Below, piece after piece: positions 51,361 through 59,019 of a stretch of 59,070 nt of DNA. A program made the position numbers and the translations under genes. Source of the stretch: Prodigiosinella aquatilis (lineage in GTDB: Bacteria > Pseudomonadota > Gammaproteobacteria > Enterobacterales > Enterobacteriaceae); assembly GCA_030388725.1 (NCBI GenBank), contig CP128858.1, positions 1 to 59,070 on the forward strand. Reading direction: 5' to 3'. The notes under the pieces were generated by a model. That model was not told where the DNA came from. It searched no databases and was given only the letters and a program-made list of their open reading frames with translations. Positions within the stretch are counted from its first letter, which is position 1, and the number at the start of each line of letters is the position of its first letter.

Positions 51361-51675
51361 TTAAAGGGCTGCGAGCGTGCCCAGAGTTTGGGGGTCTTTC
51401 TCAACCATGCGGATCAGGAGCAAAGCTTGTTTGTTTGGCTTCGCCCTGCCCTGCTCCCAGTTCTGATAAGTCGTGATGCCGGTATGCAGGTAATCTGCAA
51501 AAACGGCCTGAGAGAGACGCAATTTTTCGCGGACTGCCTTCAACTCTTCCGGCGACATCGAGATATTTTTTTTCTGCGAAACAGTATGCGTCTTCAGCGT
51601 GATCTTGCCCGCGTTAAAGTCGCTCCAGTCCTGCATGCCTTGCTTTAATTCTTCAAACAGGCTGCGGTCACTCAT
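51361..51675 (-). CDS. higA: HigA2-type antitoxin (HTH)
   Basis: A 104-aa protein. An N-terminal toxin-binding part has GKITLKTHTVSQKKNI. An XRE helix-turn-helix follows (SPEELKAVREKLRLSQAVFA, LHTGITTYQNWEQGRAKPN) and the C-terminus is MVEKDPQTLGTLAAL. This is the organisation of HigA2/NadS-like antitoxins, where the antitoxin gene follows the toxin gene. ATGA overlap with the toxin stop. Confidence 0.87.
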   Translation of the reverse strand: MSDRSLFEELKQGMQDWSDFNAGKITLKTHTVSQKKNISMSPEELKAVREKLRLSQAVFADYLHTGITTYQNWEQGRAKPNKQALLLIRMVEKDPQTLGTLAAL

Positions 51676-52013
51676 AACGTGCCCCCTTGTTTCAGTCGTT
51701 CCAACATCTTACGCAAGATGTCCTGTTCATCACGGCTTAAGTCGTCTTTCTGGTCTTTATCATAGACTGCGAAGAGCAGAAAATGAGACCTTTCAAGCCA
51801 CCAGTAATAAATAACCCTTAAGCCCCCACGTTTTCCCTTACCCCTTCGGGCGTCTGCAAACCTGATTTTTCTCAGGCCACCGGTGTGAGGGATGACGTCG
51901 CCGCAGGTTGGGTTCTTAAGCAACATCTGCTGAAATTCTTTAAATTGATCATCAGATAAGTAATCAGCGCGTTTTGCTTCGAAAACGCTTAATTCAACAA
52001 AAACACCATCCAT
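51672..52013 (-). CDS. higB: HigB2-type toxin (RelE superfamily)
   Basis: A 113-aa protein. FVELSVFEAKRADYLSDDQF, NPTCGDVIPHTGGLRKIRFA, GKGKRGGLRVIYYWW and FAVYDKDQKDDLS match HigB2-type ribosome-dependent mRNA-cleaving toxins. The toxin gene comes first, then higA. The locus lies in the leading region, so the pair enters the recipient early and addicts it to the plasmid. Confidence 0.87.
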   Translation of the reverse strand: MDGVFVELSVFEAKRADYLSDDQFKEFQQMLLKNPTCGDVIPHTGGLRKIRFADARRGKGKRGGLRVIYYWWLERSHFLLFAVYDKDQKDDLSRDEQDILRKMLERLKQGGTL

Positions 52014-52029
52014 CGCTTTCGTCTCCCTT

Positions 52030-52058
52030 CAACTTGGGGATATTTTACCCCCAAGTTG
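52030..52058. promoter_or_regulatory. higBA operator
   Basis: CAACTTGGGG (52030-52039) and CCCCAAGTTG (52049-52058) form a perfect 10-bp inverted repeat with 9-bp spacer, 16 bp before the toxin start. The spacer reads TAAAATAT on the coding strand and may hold the -10. It is the expected binding site of the HigA HTH domain. Confidence 0.6.
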
Positions 52059-52084
52059 GGCATAATTCCAACCCGATTTTATAA

Positions 52085-52409
52085 TTAATCCGCTAATGCT
52101 CTTCCGGCTTTCAGATGGTTGATCTTTCGCAATGCCAGTAACGTCATCAGTTCGCACTCAGCAAGCGTCTCAGCGTCATGTCCAGCAAGACCGGCCGTCG
52201 TCTTGAGAATGTCGAAAAGCGGTAAAAAAGTCCACCCTGTAAAAACCCGCAACGCTCGCCGCAGGCTCGGCTGAGGCGTACCGCAGCACCGCGAGGAACG
52301 AACAGCCGCGACGAGGAAGCGTCATATCGTCCGCAGCTGATGTAAAAACCGCACACTCCCGGCCTGATGTAGCCATAAAAAAACCGGCACGCAGGCCGGC
52401 GGAAAACAA
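52085..52409 (-). other. Degenerate coding region resembling Ash/Icd-type phage ORFs
   Basis: Two overlapping minus frames look protein-like but do not form one gene. One (52176-52409) holds GCSFLAVLRYASAEPAASVA. That type of sequence is found in Ash/Icd-like ORFs of P4/P1-type immunity regions, often overlapping small regulatory RNA. The other ends TAGLAGHDAETLAECELMTL and stops at 52085. A frameshift may separate the two. I support only a degenerate region. No other gene is seen between 52014 and 52418. Confidence 0.3.
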
Positions 52410-52418
52410 AGATCGGTT

Positions 52419-52652
52419 TTACTTACGGTTTTTCTTCCAGGTTTCAGATGCCAGAAAGGCGGCGCGTACTACCACGATCGCCCAGCACAACTGCAGGAGT
52501 ATCTTCAGGGGCACACTAAATCCGTCAAATATCAGCAACGGCACAATAAACAGGCAACTGATGAGAAAACACCACTCCGCCGCGCTTTTGCGAGCCCTGC
52601 CCGTCAGCGCCTCCAGTCCGATTATCCCTTTGCACAACAGCATCAATGACAT
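52419..52652 (-). CDS. Small two-span membrane protein
   Basis: 77 aa from ATG at 52650-52652 with GGAGAGAACC upstream. Two hydrophobic segments (EWCFLISCLFIVPLLIF, KILLQLCWAIVVVRAAF) are followed by a basic tail. It lies downstream of stbB in the same direction. Not recognised. Confidence 0.45.
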   Translation of the reverse strand: MSLMLLCKGIIGLEALTGRARKSAAEWCFLISCLFIVPLLIFDGFSVPLKILLQLCWAIVVVRAAFLASETWKKNRK

Positions 52653-52689
52653 GGTTCTCTCCATAAATCATCCGGCACGCCAGAGGGCT

Positions 52690-53085
52690 TCAGTCTTTTT
52701 TCAGCATGCGTTTGAAATTATTGCGGGCCTGCCCTTCCCCGTCCGCACTGCCGGCGGGTTCAGGAAGCACGGAGGGCGCAGGCTCCTGGCCAGCGCAGGC
52801 GGCAATGACGTCCTGAATGCTGGCCGTCGAGGGTTGCCATCCCGTCGTCTGCTGAATAATGCCCACCAGTTGGCCGGCGGTCAGCTGGCCATCGAACAGC
52901 ATGGCCAGCAGATACGGCAGACGCTTATCCAGCTGGTATAACGCGCTTCCGCCCACGATAGCCGCCCGGAAAAAATCACCACGGGTGCGCAGGGGAACTG
53001 ACTCGATAATCTCCATCGCCCTGGCATCCTGATTATCGTCTTCAGGGTGCAAATAGACGGTCAGTTTCTTACGTTTGTCGGCCAC
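52690..53085 (-). CDS. stbB: StbB/ParR-type partition adaptor
   Basis: A 131-aa protein. The N-terminal part MADKRKKLTVYLHPEDDNQD and RGDFFRAAIVGGSALYQLD is the ribbon-helix-helix pattern of StbB/ParR. The C-terminus is acidic and proline-rich, then basic (ARNNFKRMLKKD), the part that contacts the ParM filament. It follows stbA by 18 bp. Confidence 0.8.
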   Translation of the reverse strand: MADKRKKLTVYLHPEDDNQDARAMEIIESVPLRTRGDFFRAAIVGGSALYQLDKRLPYLLAMLFDGQLTAGQLVGIIQQTTGWQPSTASIQDVIAACAGQEPAPSVLPEPAGSADGEGQARNNFKRMLKKD

Positions 53086-53103
53086 GGATAGCGCTCCTTG
53101 GAA

Positions 53104-54069
53104 TTAAAGTAAAACAAGTTCGCGAACCAACGCCGTCTGGGGTTCATTGACCACCACAATACGATCGGGTGCCAGTTTCCAGGCACGGCGCACGGCAGCT
53201 TCAATCAGCGACGCTCCGCCACCCACCAACCAAACCCGATTCACCTGGCGGTACGCCGATAGCTCATTGACCACCCGTTCCCCGAGTCGCTCGATGGACG
53301 AACTTATCATGTCCAGCACATAGTCCACTTTTGACTCATCGTTGACAACTGTGGCAGCAAATTCGCGGTCATGCCGTCGCTGTATCAGTTGATCAGCCAC
53401 AAAGGCGCTGGTGTCGCTGTTGGCCATACGCAGTGCCGTGAGTGTGGCCTGTGTCACCATCGATACGCCGATCGTAGAATTGCCCTGAATGGCACTGACA
53501 TCTTCAAACTGCCCCACCAGGACACCGGCATCGAGCGTCGTTCCCCCCAGATCAATAACCAGCGAGGTTTCCAGCGCCCCTACCCCTGCACGTTCCAGCG
53601 GCGATATCACGGCAGGCAACGATTCCGGCATGACGTCAACGTGCGCGATGGTGAAGGTTTCGCGCTTGTTCAGCCTTACCGGCCGCAGCAGGTTGTCTAT
53701 TTTACGCTGTATGTTGGCCTCGTTATGCTGACAGTCGCTGGTATAGAACTCGCTGATGGGTAAGGTGACGGTCAGGCTCACCGGCTGAGGCGGCAAGCCG
53801 CAGGTGAGCAGCGCATGATGTACGGCCAGTAAATTTGTGTCGCCATACTGGTATTCAATGTTGGTGGTATTGATTGCCTGATGGCTGACGCTGTCAAAGG
53901 AGTACTTCAGACCGTCAATTTCATAGTTATACGTTTCGCTGCTGCCGATCCCGGCGACCTTCCACCCCGCTTTAAACGAATTCGGCGAGACAGAAGTACA
54001 GATTTCATCGCCGTCCCGCCAGGCCAGTTTTACGTTCGTCGAACCGTCGTCACAACCCATCTTTTTCAT
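53104..54069 (-). CDS. stbA: StbA/ParM actin-like partition ATPase
   Basis: A 321-aa protein. The actin-fold phosphate loops are GCDDGSTNVKLAWRDGD at the start and SLVIDLGGTTLDAGVL near residue 170; the adenosine motif is RVWLVGGGASLIEAAV near 280. ParM filaments push sister plasmids apart when capped by ParR/StbB on the centromere. The gene starts beside palindromic repeats at 54084-54153. Type II partition, as on R1/R100. Confidence 0.93.
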   Translation of the reverse strand: MKKMGCDDGSTNVKLAWRDGDEICTSVSPNSFKAGWKVAGIGSSETYNYEIDGLKYSFDSVSHQAINTTNIEYQYGDTNLLAVHHALLTCGLPPQPVSLTVTLPISEFYTSDCQHNEANIQRKIDNLLRPVRLNKRETFTIAHVDVMPESLPAVISPLERAGVGALETSLVIDLGGTTLDAGVLVGQFEDVSAIQGNSTIGVSMVTQATLTALRMANSDTSAFVADQLIQRRHDREFAATVVNDESKVDYVLDMISSSIERLGERVVNELSAYRQVNRVWLVGGGASLIEAAVRRAWKLAPDRIVVVNEPQTALVRELVLL

Positions 54070-54083
54070 GACACACCCTTATA

Positions 54084-54153
54084 TTTACTCAAATTGAGTA
54101 AATATAATAACCCCAAAACGGCCATTAGCAATTAAAATTACTCATTATGAGTA
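54084..54153. promoter_or_regulatory. parC/stbC-like centromere palindromes
   Basis: TTTACTCAA-A-TTGAGTAAA (54084-54102) and TACTCAT-T-ATGAGTA (54139-54153) share the half site TACTCA(A/T). They lie 15-84 bp before stbA in an AT-rich stretch, the place of the ParR-bound centromere and autoregulated promoter. More weak copies may be present. Confidence 0.55.
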
Positions 54154-54302
54154 TTATTAAATCATCAAAATTGTAGTCATTGGAGATGGGATGCATTTTG
54201 TTCAAAGAATATACCCACGAATTTTTTCCGCCTGAGAAAACAGAGAGCTAGTTAAAATAAGCCATGCGGCGCTTGCAAGTCGGATTTTTCACACCAATAC
54301 TA

Positions 54303-54318
54303 CTGTAATTATATACAG
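54303..54318 (+). promoter_or_regulatory. LexA box
   Basis: CTGTAATTATATACAG fits the SOS box CTGT-N8-ACAG exactly and lies 21 bp before the umuD-like start (GGAG ribosome site at 54330). The promoter of the deleted umuDC operon should thus still respond to DNA damage and to entry of single-stranded DNA. Confidence 0.85.
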
Positions 54319-54338
54319 AATTATTAAAAGGAGTTGCC

Positions 54339-54655
54339 ATGCTACACATCACTCCCGCCGCCGTTGATCCGGTGAAGGTTTCGTTGCCTCTGTTTATTGA
54401 ACGATGCCCCGCCGGATTTCCCAGCCCTTGTGCCGACTACGCCGACGCAGAACTGGATCTGAACGATTACTGTGTAAAGAAAAAATCCTCCACGTTCTTC
54501 ATCCGGGCGATTGGAAACTCTATGAACGATATCGGCTTGCATAGCGGTGACCTTATGGAAGAGGGATTGCACCCGAATGGCAGATGAAACGTGACATGCT
54601 CTCCCCTGCTTACACCACCAGATGGTCGGATTTACCGGTTGCCTCGATTCGTTGA
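54339..54655 (+). pseudogene. umuDC remnant: umuD 5' part joined to umuC 3' end by internal deletion
   Basis: From ATG 54339 the frame matches UmuD/MucA: MLHITPAAVDPVKVSLPLFI, the cleavage region CPAGFPSPCADYADAELDLN (Ala-Gly, as in MucA) and the catalytic Ser in AIGNSMNDIG. Soon after GDLMEE the homology stops; this frame ends at 54587. In another frame, codons 54566-54655 read APEWQMKRDMLSPAYTTRWS and DLPVASIR-stop, the C-terminus of UmuC. So about the second half of umuD (with the catalytic Lys) and nearly all of umuC were lost. No polymerase V is made. Confidence 0.8.
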
Positions 54656-54859
54656 CTCTTCTCTCTCTGCGTGTAAATCTTAGCGGCAATACGATATTAA
54701 ATAAAAATTATTATGATTGTTAAATCATACTTTTTTAATATTGTAATGATATTAAAATAACTTACATACCATTAATCCATCTCAACATTCAAAATCTGGA
54801 TTGTGCTTCTACTCGGCCCACACCACCCAATTCGCACAGCATGTTCGGACGGGAGTTTT

Positions 54860-54997
54860 ATGCTTGGAATACTTTTAAATAGTAATTTAAAAACTGAGGC
54901 TATCGAAGAGCCACCTAAGTGTAGAAAAAGTGACTCTGATGCAATAGCAATTGCATCTAGCCCAGTTAACCCATGCAAGAAATTTTTCTTTATCTAG
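54860..54997 (+). CDS. Possible 45-aa peptide
   Basis: The ATG is preceded by GGGAGTTTT. The frame begins MLGILLNSNLKTEAIEEPPK and has a polar Ala/Ser-rich end. No known family. The good ribosome site is the only support; it may be spurious. Confidence 0.25.
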   Translation: MLGILLNSNLKTEAIEEPPKCRKSDSDAIAIASSPVNPCKKFFFI

Positions 54998-55133
54998 CTA
55001 GCAATCAGTTACACATCAAAAACAAATCACATTAAGATTAAAATGATATTATTTTATAATGATTATCTAAGAAAATGCTGGTTTAAAAAGATATTTTACT
55101 GCTAGTATAAGAACATCATAAGCACAGCATTTT

Positions 55134-55146
55134 AATATTAAAATGA
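55134..55146 (+). repeat. Repeated par operator motif (one of six copies)
   Basis: AATATTAAAATGA directly before the parA ribosome site. Related copies: GATATTAAAATAA 54748, ATTAAAATGA 55037, AATATTAAGGTGA 55818-55830 just before the partner-gene start, GATATTAAATTGA 56155-56167 after that gene, and AATATTAAATTGA 58051-58063. Placement around both par genes suggests binding by the RHH protein as operator and/or centromere. Confidence 0.5.
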
Positions 55147-55155
55147 GGGTAAAAA

Positions 55156-55806
55156 ATGATTCTTACAGTTGGGAATACTAAAGGTGGTGTAGGGAAAACA
55201 ACACTTGCAGTGAATATTGCTGCCGCCAGAGCCATGCAAGGCCGTGATGTCCTACTTATTGATGCTGACCGGCAGGAGACAGCACAGACAGCAATCAGCA
55301 TAAGAGCACAAAACGATATCCAACCTGGTATCGCATGCTCGGCTTATGCCGATGGCCCAATTCTGCGCTCACAACTTATGCAGCAAAAAGCAAAGTATGA
55401 TGATGTGATTATTGATGCTGGCGGCAGGGACTCAACAGCATTGCGTGCAGCACTCGTTTTAACAGATGTCCTTTTGGTTCCCTACCGCCCAGGCAGTTTT
55501 GATGTATGGGCTTTGCAGGACATTTCGGACCTAATTACAGAGGCACGGAGTGTGCGGGACGGGTTGAAAGCTTACTCAATCATTAACGTAGCAGATGCAA
55601 ATCGTAACTCCATAGACAATAGAGAAGCTGCAGCCATCTTTACCGATTACCCAGAGCTTGAGTTTATCCCTGATCACATTGTTGGCCGTAAAGCATTCTC
55701 TAATGCTGCGGGTTCAGGCCAATGCGTCTTTGAATATAAGCCACAAGATGCCAAAGCTAATCAGGAACTCACCACCCTCATAAGCATCCTATTTAACAAT
55801 CAATAA
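55156..55806 (+). CDS. parA: ParA-type partition ATPase (type Ib)
   Basis: A 216-aa protein. Deviant Walker A KGGVGKTT with its signature Lys (residues 9-16), Walker A' DVLLIDADRQ and Walker B YDDVIIDAGGRDS. It lacks the N-terminal HTH of type Ia ParA, so it belongs to the small ParA/ParF group. Such ParAs work with a small RHH protein, here encoded 30 bp downstream. Second partition system on this plasmid besides StbAB. Confidence 0.92.
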   Translation: MILTVGNTKGGVGKTTLAVNIAAARAMQGRDVLLIDADRQETAQTAISIRAQNDIQPGIACSAYADGPILRSQLMQQKAKYDDVIIDAGGRDSTALRAALVLTDVLLVPYRPGSFDVWALQDISDLITEARSVRDGLKAYSIINVADANRNSIDNREAAAIFTDYPELEFIPDHIVGRKAFSNAAGSGQCVFEYKPQDAKANQELTTLISILFNNQ

Positions 55807-55836
55807 AACATCATATTAATATTAAGGTGATATGAA

Positions 55837-56106
55837 ATGGCAATTACCAAACCACCAAAAAAAACAAATGAAGCCAATGCTAAATTAGATGCTTTCATCG
55901 AAGGTGCTCCAGATGGCCAGTCAGCCAAAAAGAAAGGGGTCATTAAAGGGAAAAAACAACAAATCACGTTAACTATCACCCCAGATATTATTGACCAATT
56001 AGACCAGAAAGCAGGAGACCTAGGTCTTTCGCGCGCAGCCTTGATTAACATCGGGATCCGGCATGTACTTAATGAAGGAGCAATGATTGGTGGGAAGAAA
56101 GACTAG
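55837..56106 (+). CDS. ParG/ParB-like ribbon-helix-helix partition protein
   Basis: An 89-aa protein. A basic, unstructured N-terminus (KPPKKTNEANAKLDAFIEGA) is followed by an RHH fold KQQITLTITPDIIDQLDQKA, then LGLSRAALINIGIRHVL. This is the plan of ParG-type centromere-binding proteins: a flexible tail stimulates the ParA ATPase and the RHH binds operator DNA. GGTGATATGAA, overlapping the AATATTAAGGTGA motif, precedes the ATG. Confidence 0.8.
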   Translation: MAITKPPKKTNEANAKLDAFIEGAPDGQSAKKKGVIKGKKQQITLTITPDIIDQLDQKAGDLGLSRAALINIGIRHVLNEGAMIGGKKD

Positions 56107-56167
56107 ACGATGGTTCTCTATCGTTTCTTTTAACACTTAAAACACTATCATTATGATATTAAATTGA

Positions 56168-56514
56168 TTGTTTTTTAGATGCATAATAATCGTTAAAAAA
56201 GTGCATAAAACTCAGACTGTGTTGTTTGGTGAAATATATACCCCCAGTAAATTTAGAGAGATTTTGGAAATTATTGATGACCATTCGGGTGACAGACGAA
56301 GTGTATACATGTGGAGAGGGCAGGGTGATGCTGGGCAATACATAGTTCAGCATATCGCCGTCTCATGAAAGAAAGACGCTGGGAAGAGGCACCTTCTGAT
56401 GTGACGATGCGTGATTATGAAAGAGATCTGCTACTTAACGCTTGGCATCAGGGCTATGGCTATGAAAATGGCAGGAAGTTGACTGCGAAGATAGCTTTGA
56501 TGTACGCCAGTTAA
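56168..56514 (+). pseudogene. FRG-domain protein remnant, frameshifted and truncated
   Basis: The frame from 56168 leads to SVYMWRGQGDAG, the FRG-domain hallmark (F/Y-x-WRGQ), and then fails. One base out of frame the sequence goes on as WAIHSSAYRRLMKERRWEEA, then YERDLLLNAWHQGYGYENGR, as the domain continues, to TAA at 56512-56514. So a single-base change near 56324-56336 broke the gene, and the 3' part is missing. FRG proteins are found in phage-defence (abortive infection) contexts. Confidence 0.65.
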
Positions 56515-56918
56515 CTTTGTTTCCTGATATCGACGGTTTCGGTTAAGCCAACAGTGAAAATTTTGGGCGTTACAGCAACGAAAGATGGTGAATGAATAGG
56601 AGAAGATCCCTTTAATCCGTTCCGAACTCAAGACTGGATCTAGTCAGAGTCTTCTGTATCAATAAGTTATCCACATATACACCTGATATTACAATTCTTA
56701 AGATCATAATCAGATCATATAAAAGAAAAACAGATCACCAGTCTCGTATTCTATTGAAAACAATAGTCAAATCGGCACTTAGAGCGGTTACTTTCATAAA
56801 AAAAGCGGTTGCTTTCATAAATTTAGCGTTTACTTTCATAATAAAGGCGGTTATTTTCATAACCTTTAGGCGGTTACTTTCATAAATAGTTCTTAAATTT
56901 CAAATATGGTGTGGATAA
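56515..56918 (+). other. oriV: Replicon-2 origin, left part: DnaA boxes, Dam sites, five iterons
   Basis: DnaA box TTATCCACA at 56667-56675, and a reverse one (TGTGGATAA, 56910-56918) touching the rep start. An AT-rich stretch carries three GATC sites (56700-56740). Iterons with consensus GCGGTTACTTTCATAA stand at 56784, 56805, 56826, 56847 and 56870, spaced 21, 21, 21 and 23 bp, in the same orientation. This is a typical iteron origin for a Rep_3 initiator, which would also repress its own promoter here. Confidence 0.88.
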
Positions 56919-57800
56919 ATGGAAAACTCTAATGATATCAATCCACCAGAAAGTCCATTCGCGATCATTAAGAAAGATTCAGGCACAGCTTATGAACTGA
57001 TCCCGAACAGCAGCAAAACTGTCCAGCCTGTAGCACTACTTAGATTGAGCGTGTTTACCCCTGTTTCACCTAAGGAAAAGGGGAAGCGGGAATTTCTGAT
57101 TGATGCGTCAGAAGAACTTTCCAGCTTGGAGGTAGCCAGGCAAGAAGGGTATACAAATATCAAGATTCAGGGCGCCAAGCTCGGTATGTCCACTGATTTC
57201 AAAACATGGATAGGGATCATCTCTGCCTTTTCAAAATACGGTTATTCCAGTGAAAAGATAACCTTACCGTTTTCTGAGTTTGCACGTATGTGTGGTTTGA
57301 AGCCCACAGACATCAACGGACGTGCCAGAACGCGTCTCAGCGACTCTCTGTTCAATTTATCGAGTGTTACCCTGGCATTTCGCAGCAAAGATGGCAAACG
57401 CTCCCTGGTGACGCATCTGGTTCAACGTGCGGTGTTAGATATGGATGCTGATCTGGTCGAAATTGTTGGGGATCCAAGCCTTTGGGAACTTTACAGATAC
57501 GACCACAAGGTTTTACTGGGTCTTAAAGCTCTTTCTGAGCTATCCCGTAAAGAAGCAGCGCAGTCCCTGTATGTGTACTTTGAAAGTATGCCCCCATCTA
57601 CATTGTTTATTTCAATGAAACGTCTCCGGGAGCGTCTGGCGATGGAATCTCAAGTTAAAGATCAAAACGCCACGATACGCCGAGCAATGACTGATTTGAA
57701 GAAAATTGGCTACATAGATTACACAGAGACGAAAAAGGGGAGGGAAATCATGTTCATAATCCATACCCGCTCACCGAAACTTGGACTCGCATCTTCTTAA
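56919..57800 (+). CDS. Rep_3-family (RepFIB-like) replication initiator
   Basis: A 293-aa protein. Two winged-helix halves: QPVALLRLSVFTPVSPKEKG, KLGMSTDFKTWIGIISAFSK, LPFSEFARMCGLKP; then LSRKEAAQSLYVYFESMPPS, MKRLRERLAMESQVKDQNAT and GREIMFIIHTRSPKLGL. The order and motifs match RepA of RepFIB-type replicons. It binds the iterons on both sides of its gene to start replication and, by dimer handcuffing, to limit copy number. Second replicon of this plasmid. Confidence 0.9.
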   Translation: MENSNDINPPESPFAIIKKDSGTAYELIPNSSKTVQPVALLRLSVFTPVSPKEKGKREFLIDASEELSSLEVARQEGYTNIKIQGAKLGMSTDFKTWIGIISAFSKYGYSSEKITLPFSEFARMCGLKPTDINGRARTRLSDSLFNLSSVTLAFRSKDGKRSLVTHLVQRAVLDMDADLVEIVGDPSLWELYRYDHKVLLGLKALSELSRKEAAQSLYVYFESMPPSTLFISMKRLRERLAMESQVKDQNATIRRAMTDLKKIGYIDYTETKKGREIMFIIHTRSPKLGLASS

Positions 57801-57802
57801 AA

Positions 57803-57993
57803 GCGGTCACATTCATAAATTACGGCAAGAAAGGCGGTTACTTTCATAAAAGGCATACGTTAAGCGGTCACTTTCATAATTTTCAGCGTAACTTGCGGTA
57901 TCCGACGGTCATTATGGATGAATTATGTACTGACTGTGATGCATTCTTATGAAAGCAGCATCTCTTTTCATGGGGCCTTATGAAAGTGACCGC
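57803..57993. repeat. Replicon-2 origin, right part: iterons after rep
   Basis: GCGGTCACATTCATAA 57803, GCGGTTACTTTCATAA 57834 and GCGGTCACTTTCATAA 57864, then a degenerate inverted copy at 57947-57962 and a perfect inverted one (TTATGAAAGTGACCGC) at 57978-57993. RepFIB also has iterons downstream of rep, used in copy control. Confidence 0.85.
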
Positions 57994-58353
57994 TTTCCGT
58001 TATGGAAATACTCACCTTGAGCCTAAGGGGGGGAGGGATACAACAAAAGTAATATTAAATTGATATCAAAGTTAAATCATATTGATTTCATTTTGATTTG
58101 TACTATGCCTCCAGTCACTTTTACGCTAATTATTTTAAAGTAGTGAGATAAGGTTTACTGCTCATGGACACCTCTCTTTTAAACCGTCTTAAACGACTCG
58201 GAGGTTTCTGTTAAACCCGTGTCGATTTAGTATCTTGTTCGTATTATCCAGCCTTACGGTCAAAAATATGTTCCCGTAAGAAATCCACGGGTTTGGTTAA
58301 CACCATTTAGCGTAATTGCTATCTCTTTCATCCAACCAACAGGGGAAACGGAT
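57994..58353. other. Intergenic region after replicon 2
   Basis: About 360 bp without a supported gene. It holds an AATATTAAATTGA motif (58051-58063) like those around parA and AT-rich flanks. GGGGAAACG before the GTG at 58354 is the ribosome site of the next gene. Confidence 0.4.
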
Positions 58354-58695
58354 GTGGCCCTTCTAGATTATTTAATAAGTTTTCAACTGTGGGATGCATC
58401 CTCGTCTGTCTCGGTCATGAAGATGCTTGCAGAGCAGGCGGAAAAAAATGTCAACCAAGCGATAAGCGATGCCAATTTGCCTAGAGCAGTGAAGAAAGGA
58501 ACGTTTGATGAGGAATTTGAAGATCACGAAGGAAACGTTCACATCTTCGAAAAGGACTACTATGCATGCGGTTCATGTATTGGTGGCGACTATGCCGAAG
58601 TCAAATCTGAGTACATACACCTGATCAGCCAGCTCACACGGCGCTCCGCTTTTCTTACCATCTACGCTAGTCTGCATAGCCATGGACTACAGTAA
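58354..58695 (+). CDS. Hypothetical protein
   Basis: 113 aa from GTG at 58354 with GGGGAAACG upstream. A helical N-terminal half is followed by GTFDEEFEDHEGNVHIFEKD and a short Cys pair (YYACGSCIGGDY). Not recognised. It overlaps the next small gene by 14 nt, forming a two-gene unit that ends at a clear terminator. Confidence 0.5.
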   Translation: MALLDYLISFQLWDASSSVSVMKMLAEQAEKNVNQAISDANLPRAVKKGTFDEEFEDHEGNVHIFEKDYYACGSCIGGDYAEVKSEYIHLISQLTRRSAFLTIYASLHSHGLQ

Positions 58696-58864
58696 AAATG
58701 GAAGGCTTTCATCAAGTGATGAATTCCCTGTAAGTCGTGCAATAGATAATCCAGAGTTAGGACGTCACACAGAACTAATGAAAAAAGAACTGAAGGAAAA
58801 TGAAGCGTTTCTTGATGCGAGCCTTAAGCGCCTATCGGAAGAGCTAAAAAGAATTGGTTACTAG
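58682..58864 (+). CDS. Small charged helical protein
   Basis: A 60-aa protein; its start lies inside the previous gene. The second half is a charged helix (TELMKKELKENEAFLDASLK). The two-gene arrangement, small sizes and own terminator would fit an unrecognised toxin-antitoxin or regulator pair, but there is no motif to prove it. Confidence 0.45.
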   Translation: MDYSKNGRLSSSDEFPVSRAIDNPELGRHTELMKKELKENEAFLDASLKRLSEELKRIGY

Positions 58865-58865
58865 A

Positions 58866-58895
58866 GAAAAAGCCGCCTCAATGGGCGGCTTTTTC
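58866..58895 (+). terminator. Rho-independent terminator
   Basis: A 12-bp perfect stem (GAAAAAGCCGCC / GGCGGCTTTTTC) with a 6-nt loop and a T-rich tail, 2 bp after the stop at 58864. Confidence 0.9.
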
Positions 58896-58989
58896 TTGTT
58901 TTAGCCGGTCGCTCGTATTTACCATAACACCCGACTGGAGGACCTGGACATTCAGCGGGCAAATCGGAAAAACAGACAGGGCCAGAACG

Positions 58990-59007
58990 AAAAAAGGCGA
59001 ACCTTCC
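58990..59007 (-). terminator. Terminator of the gene that wraps round the window ends
   Basis: On the minus strand GGAAGG-TTCG-CCTTTTTT: a short stem with a TTCG tetraloop and T-run, 12 bp after the TGA at 59020. It supports reading 59070-59020 plus 291-1 as one gene. Confidence 0.6.
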
Positions 59008-59019
59008 GACATTGTGTTT

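Larger units (their letters stand above)
54656..55155. other. AT-rich intergenic region before parA
   Basis: No clear large gene. It contains a possible 45-codon ORF (54860-54997) and repeats of the GATATTAAAATGA type (54748-54760, 55037-55050, 55134-55146) that probably belong to the ParA/RHH partition system. The A+T-rich composition fits a centromere and promoter zone. Confidence 0.45.

Noticed and set aside
54772..54978. Minus-strand ORF of 68 codons before parA
   Set aside because: No ribosome site and no similarity; it lies in an AT-rich intergenic zone.
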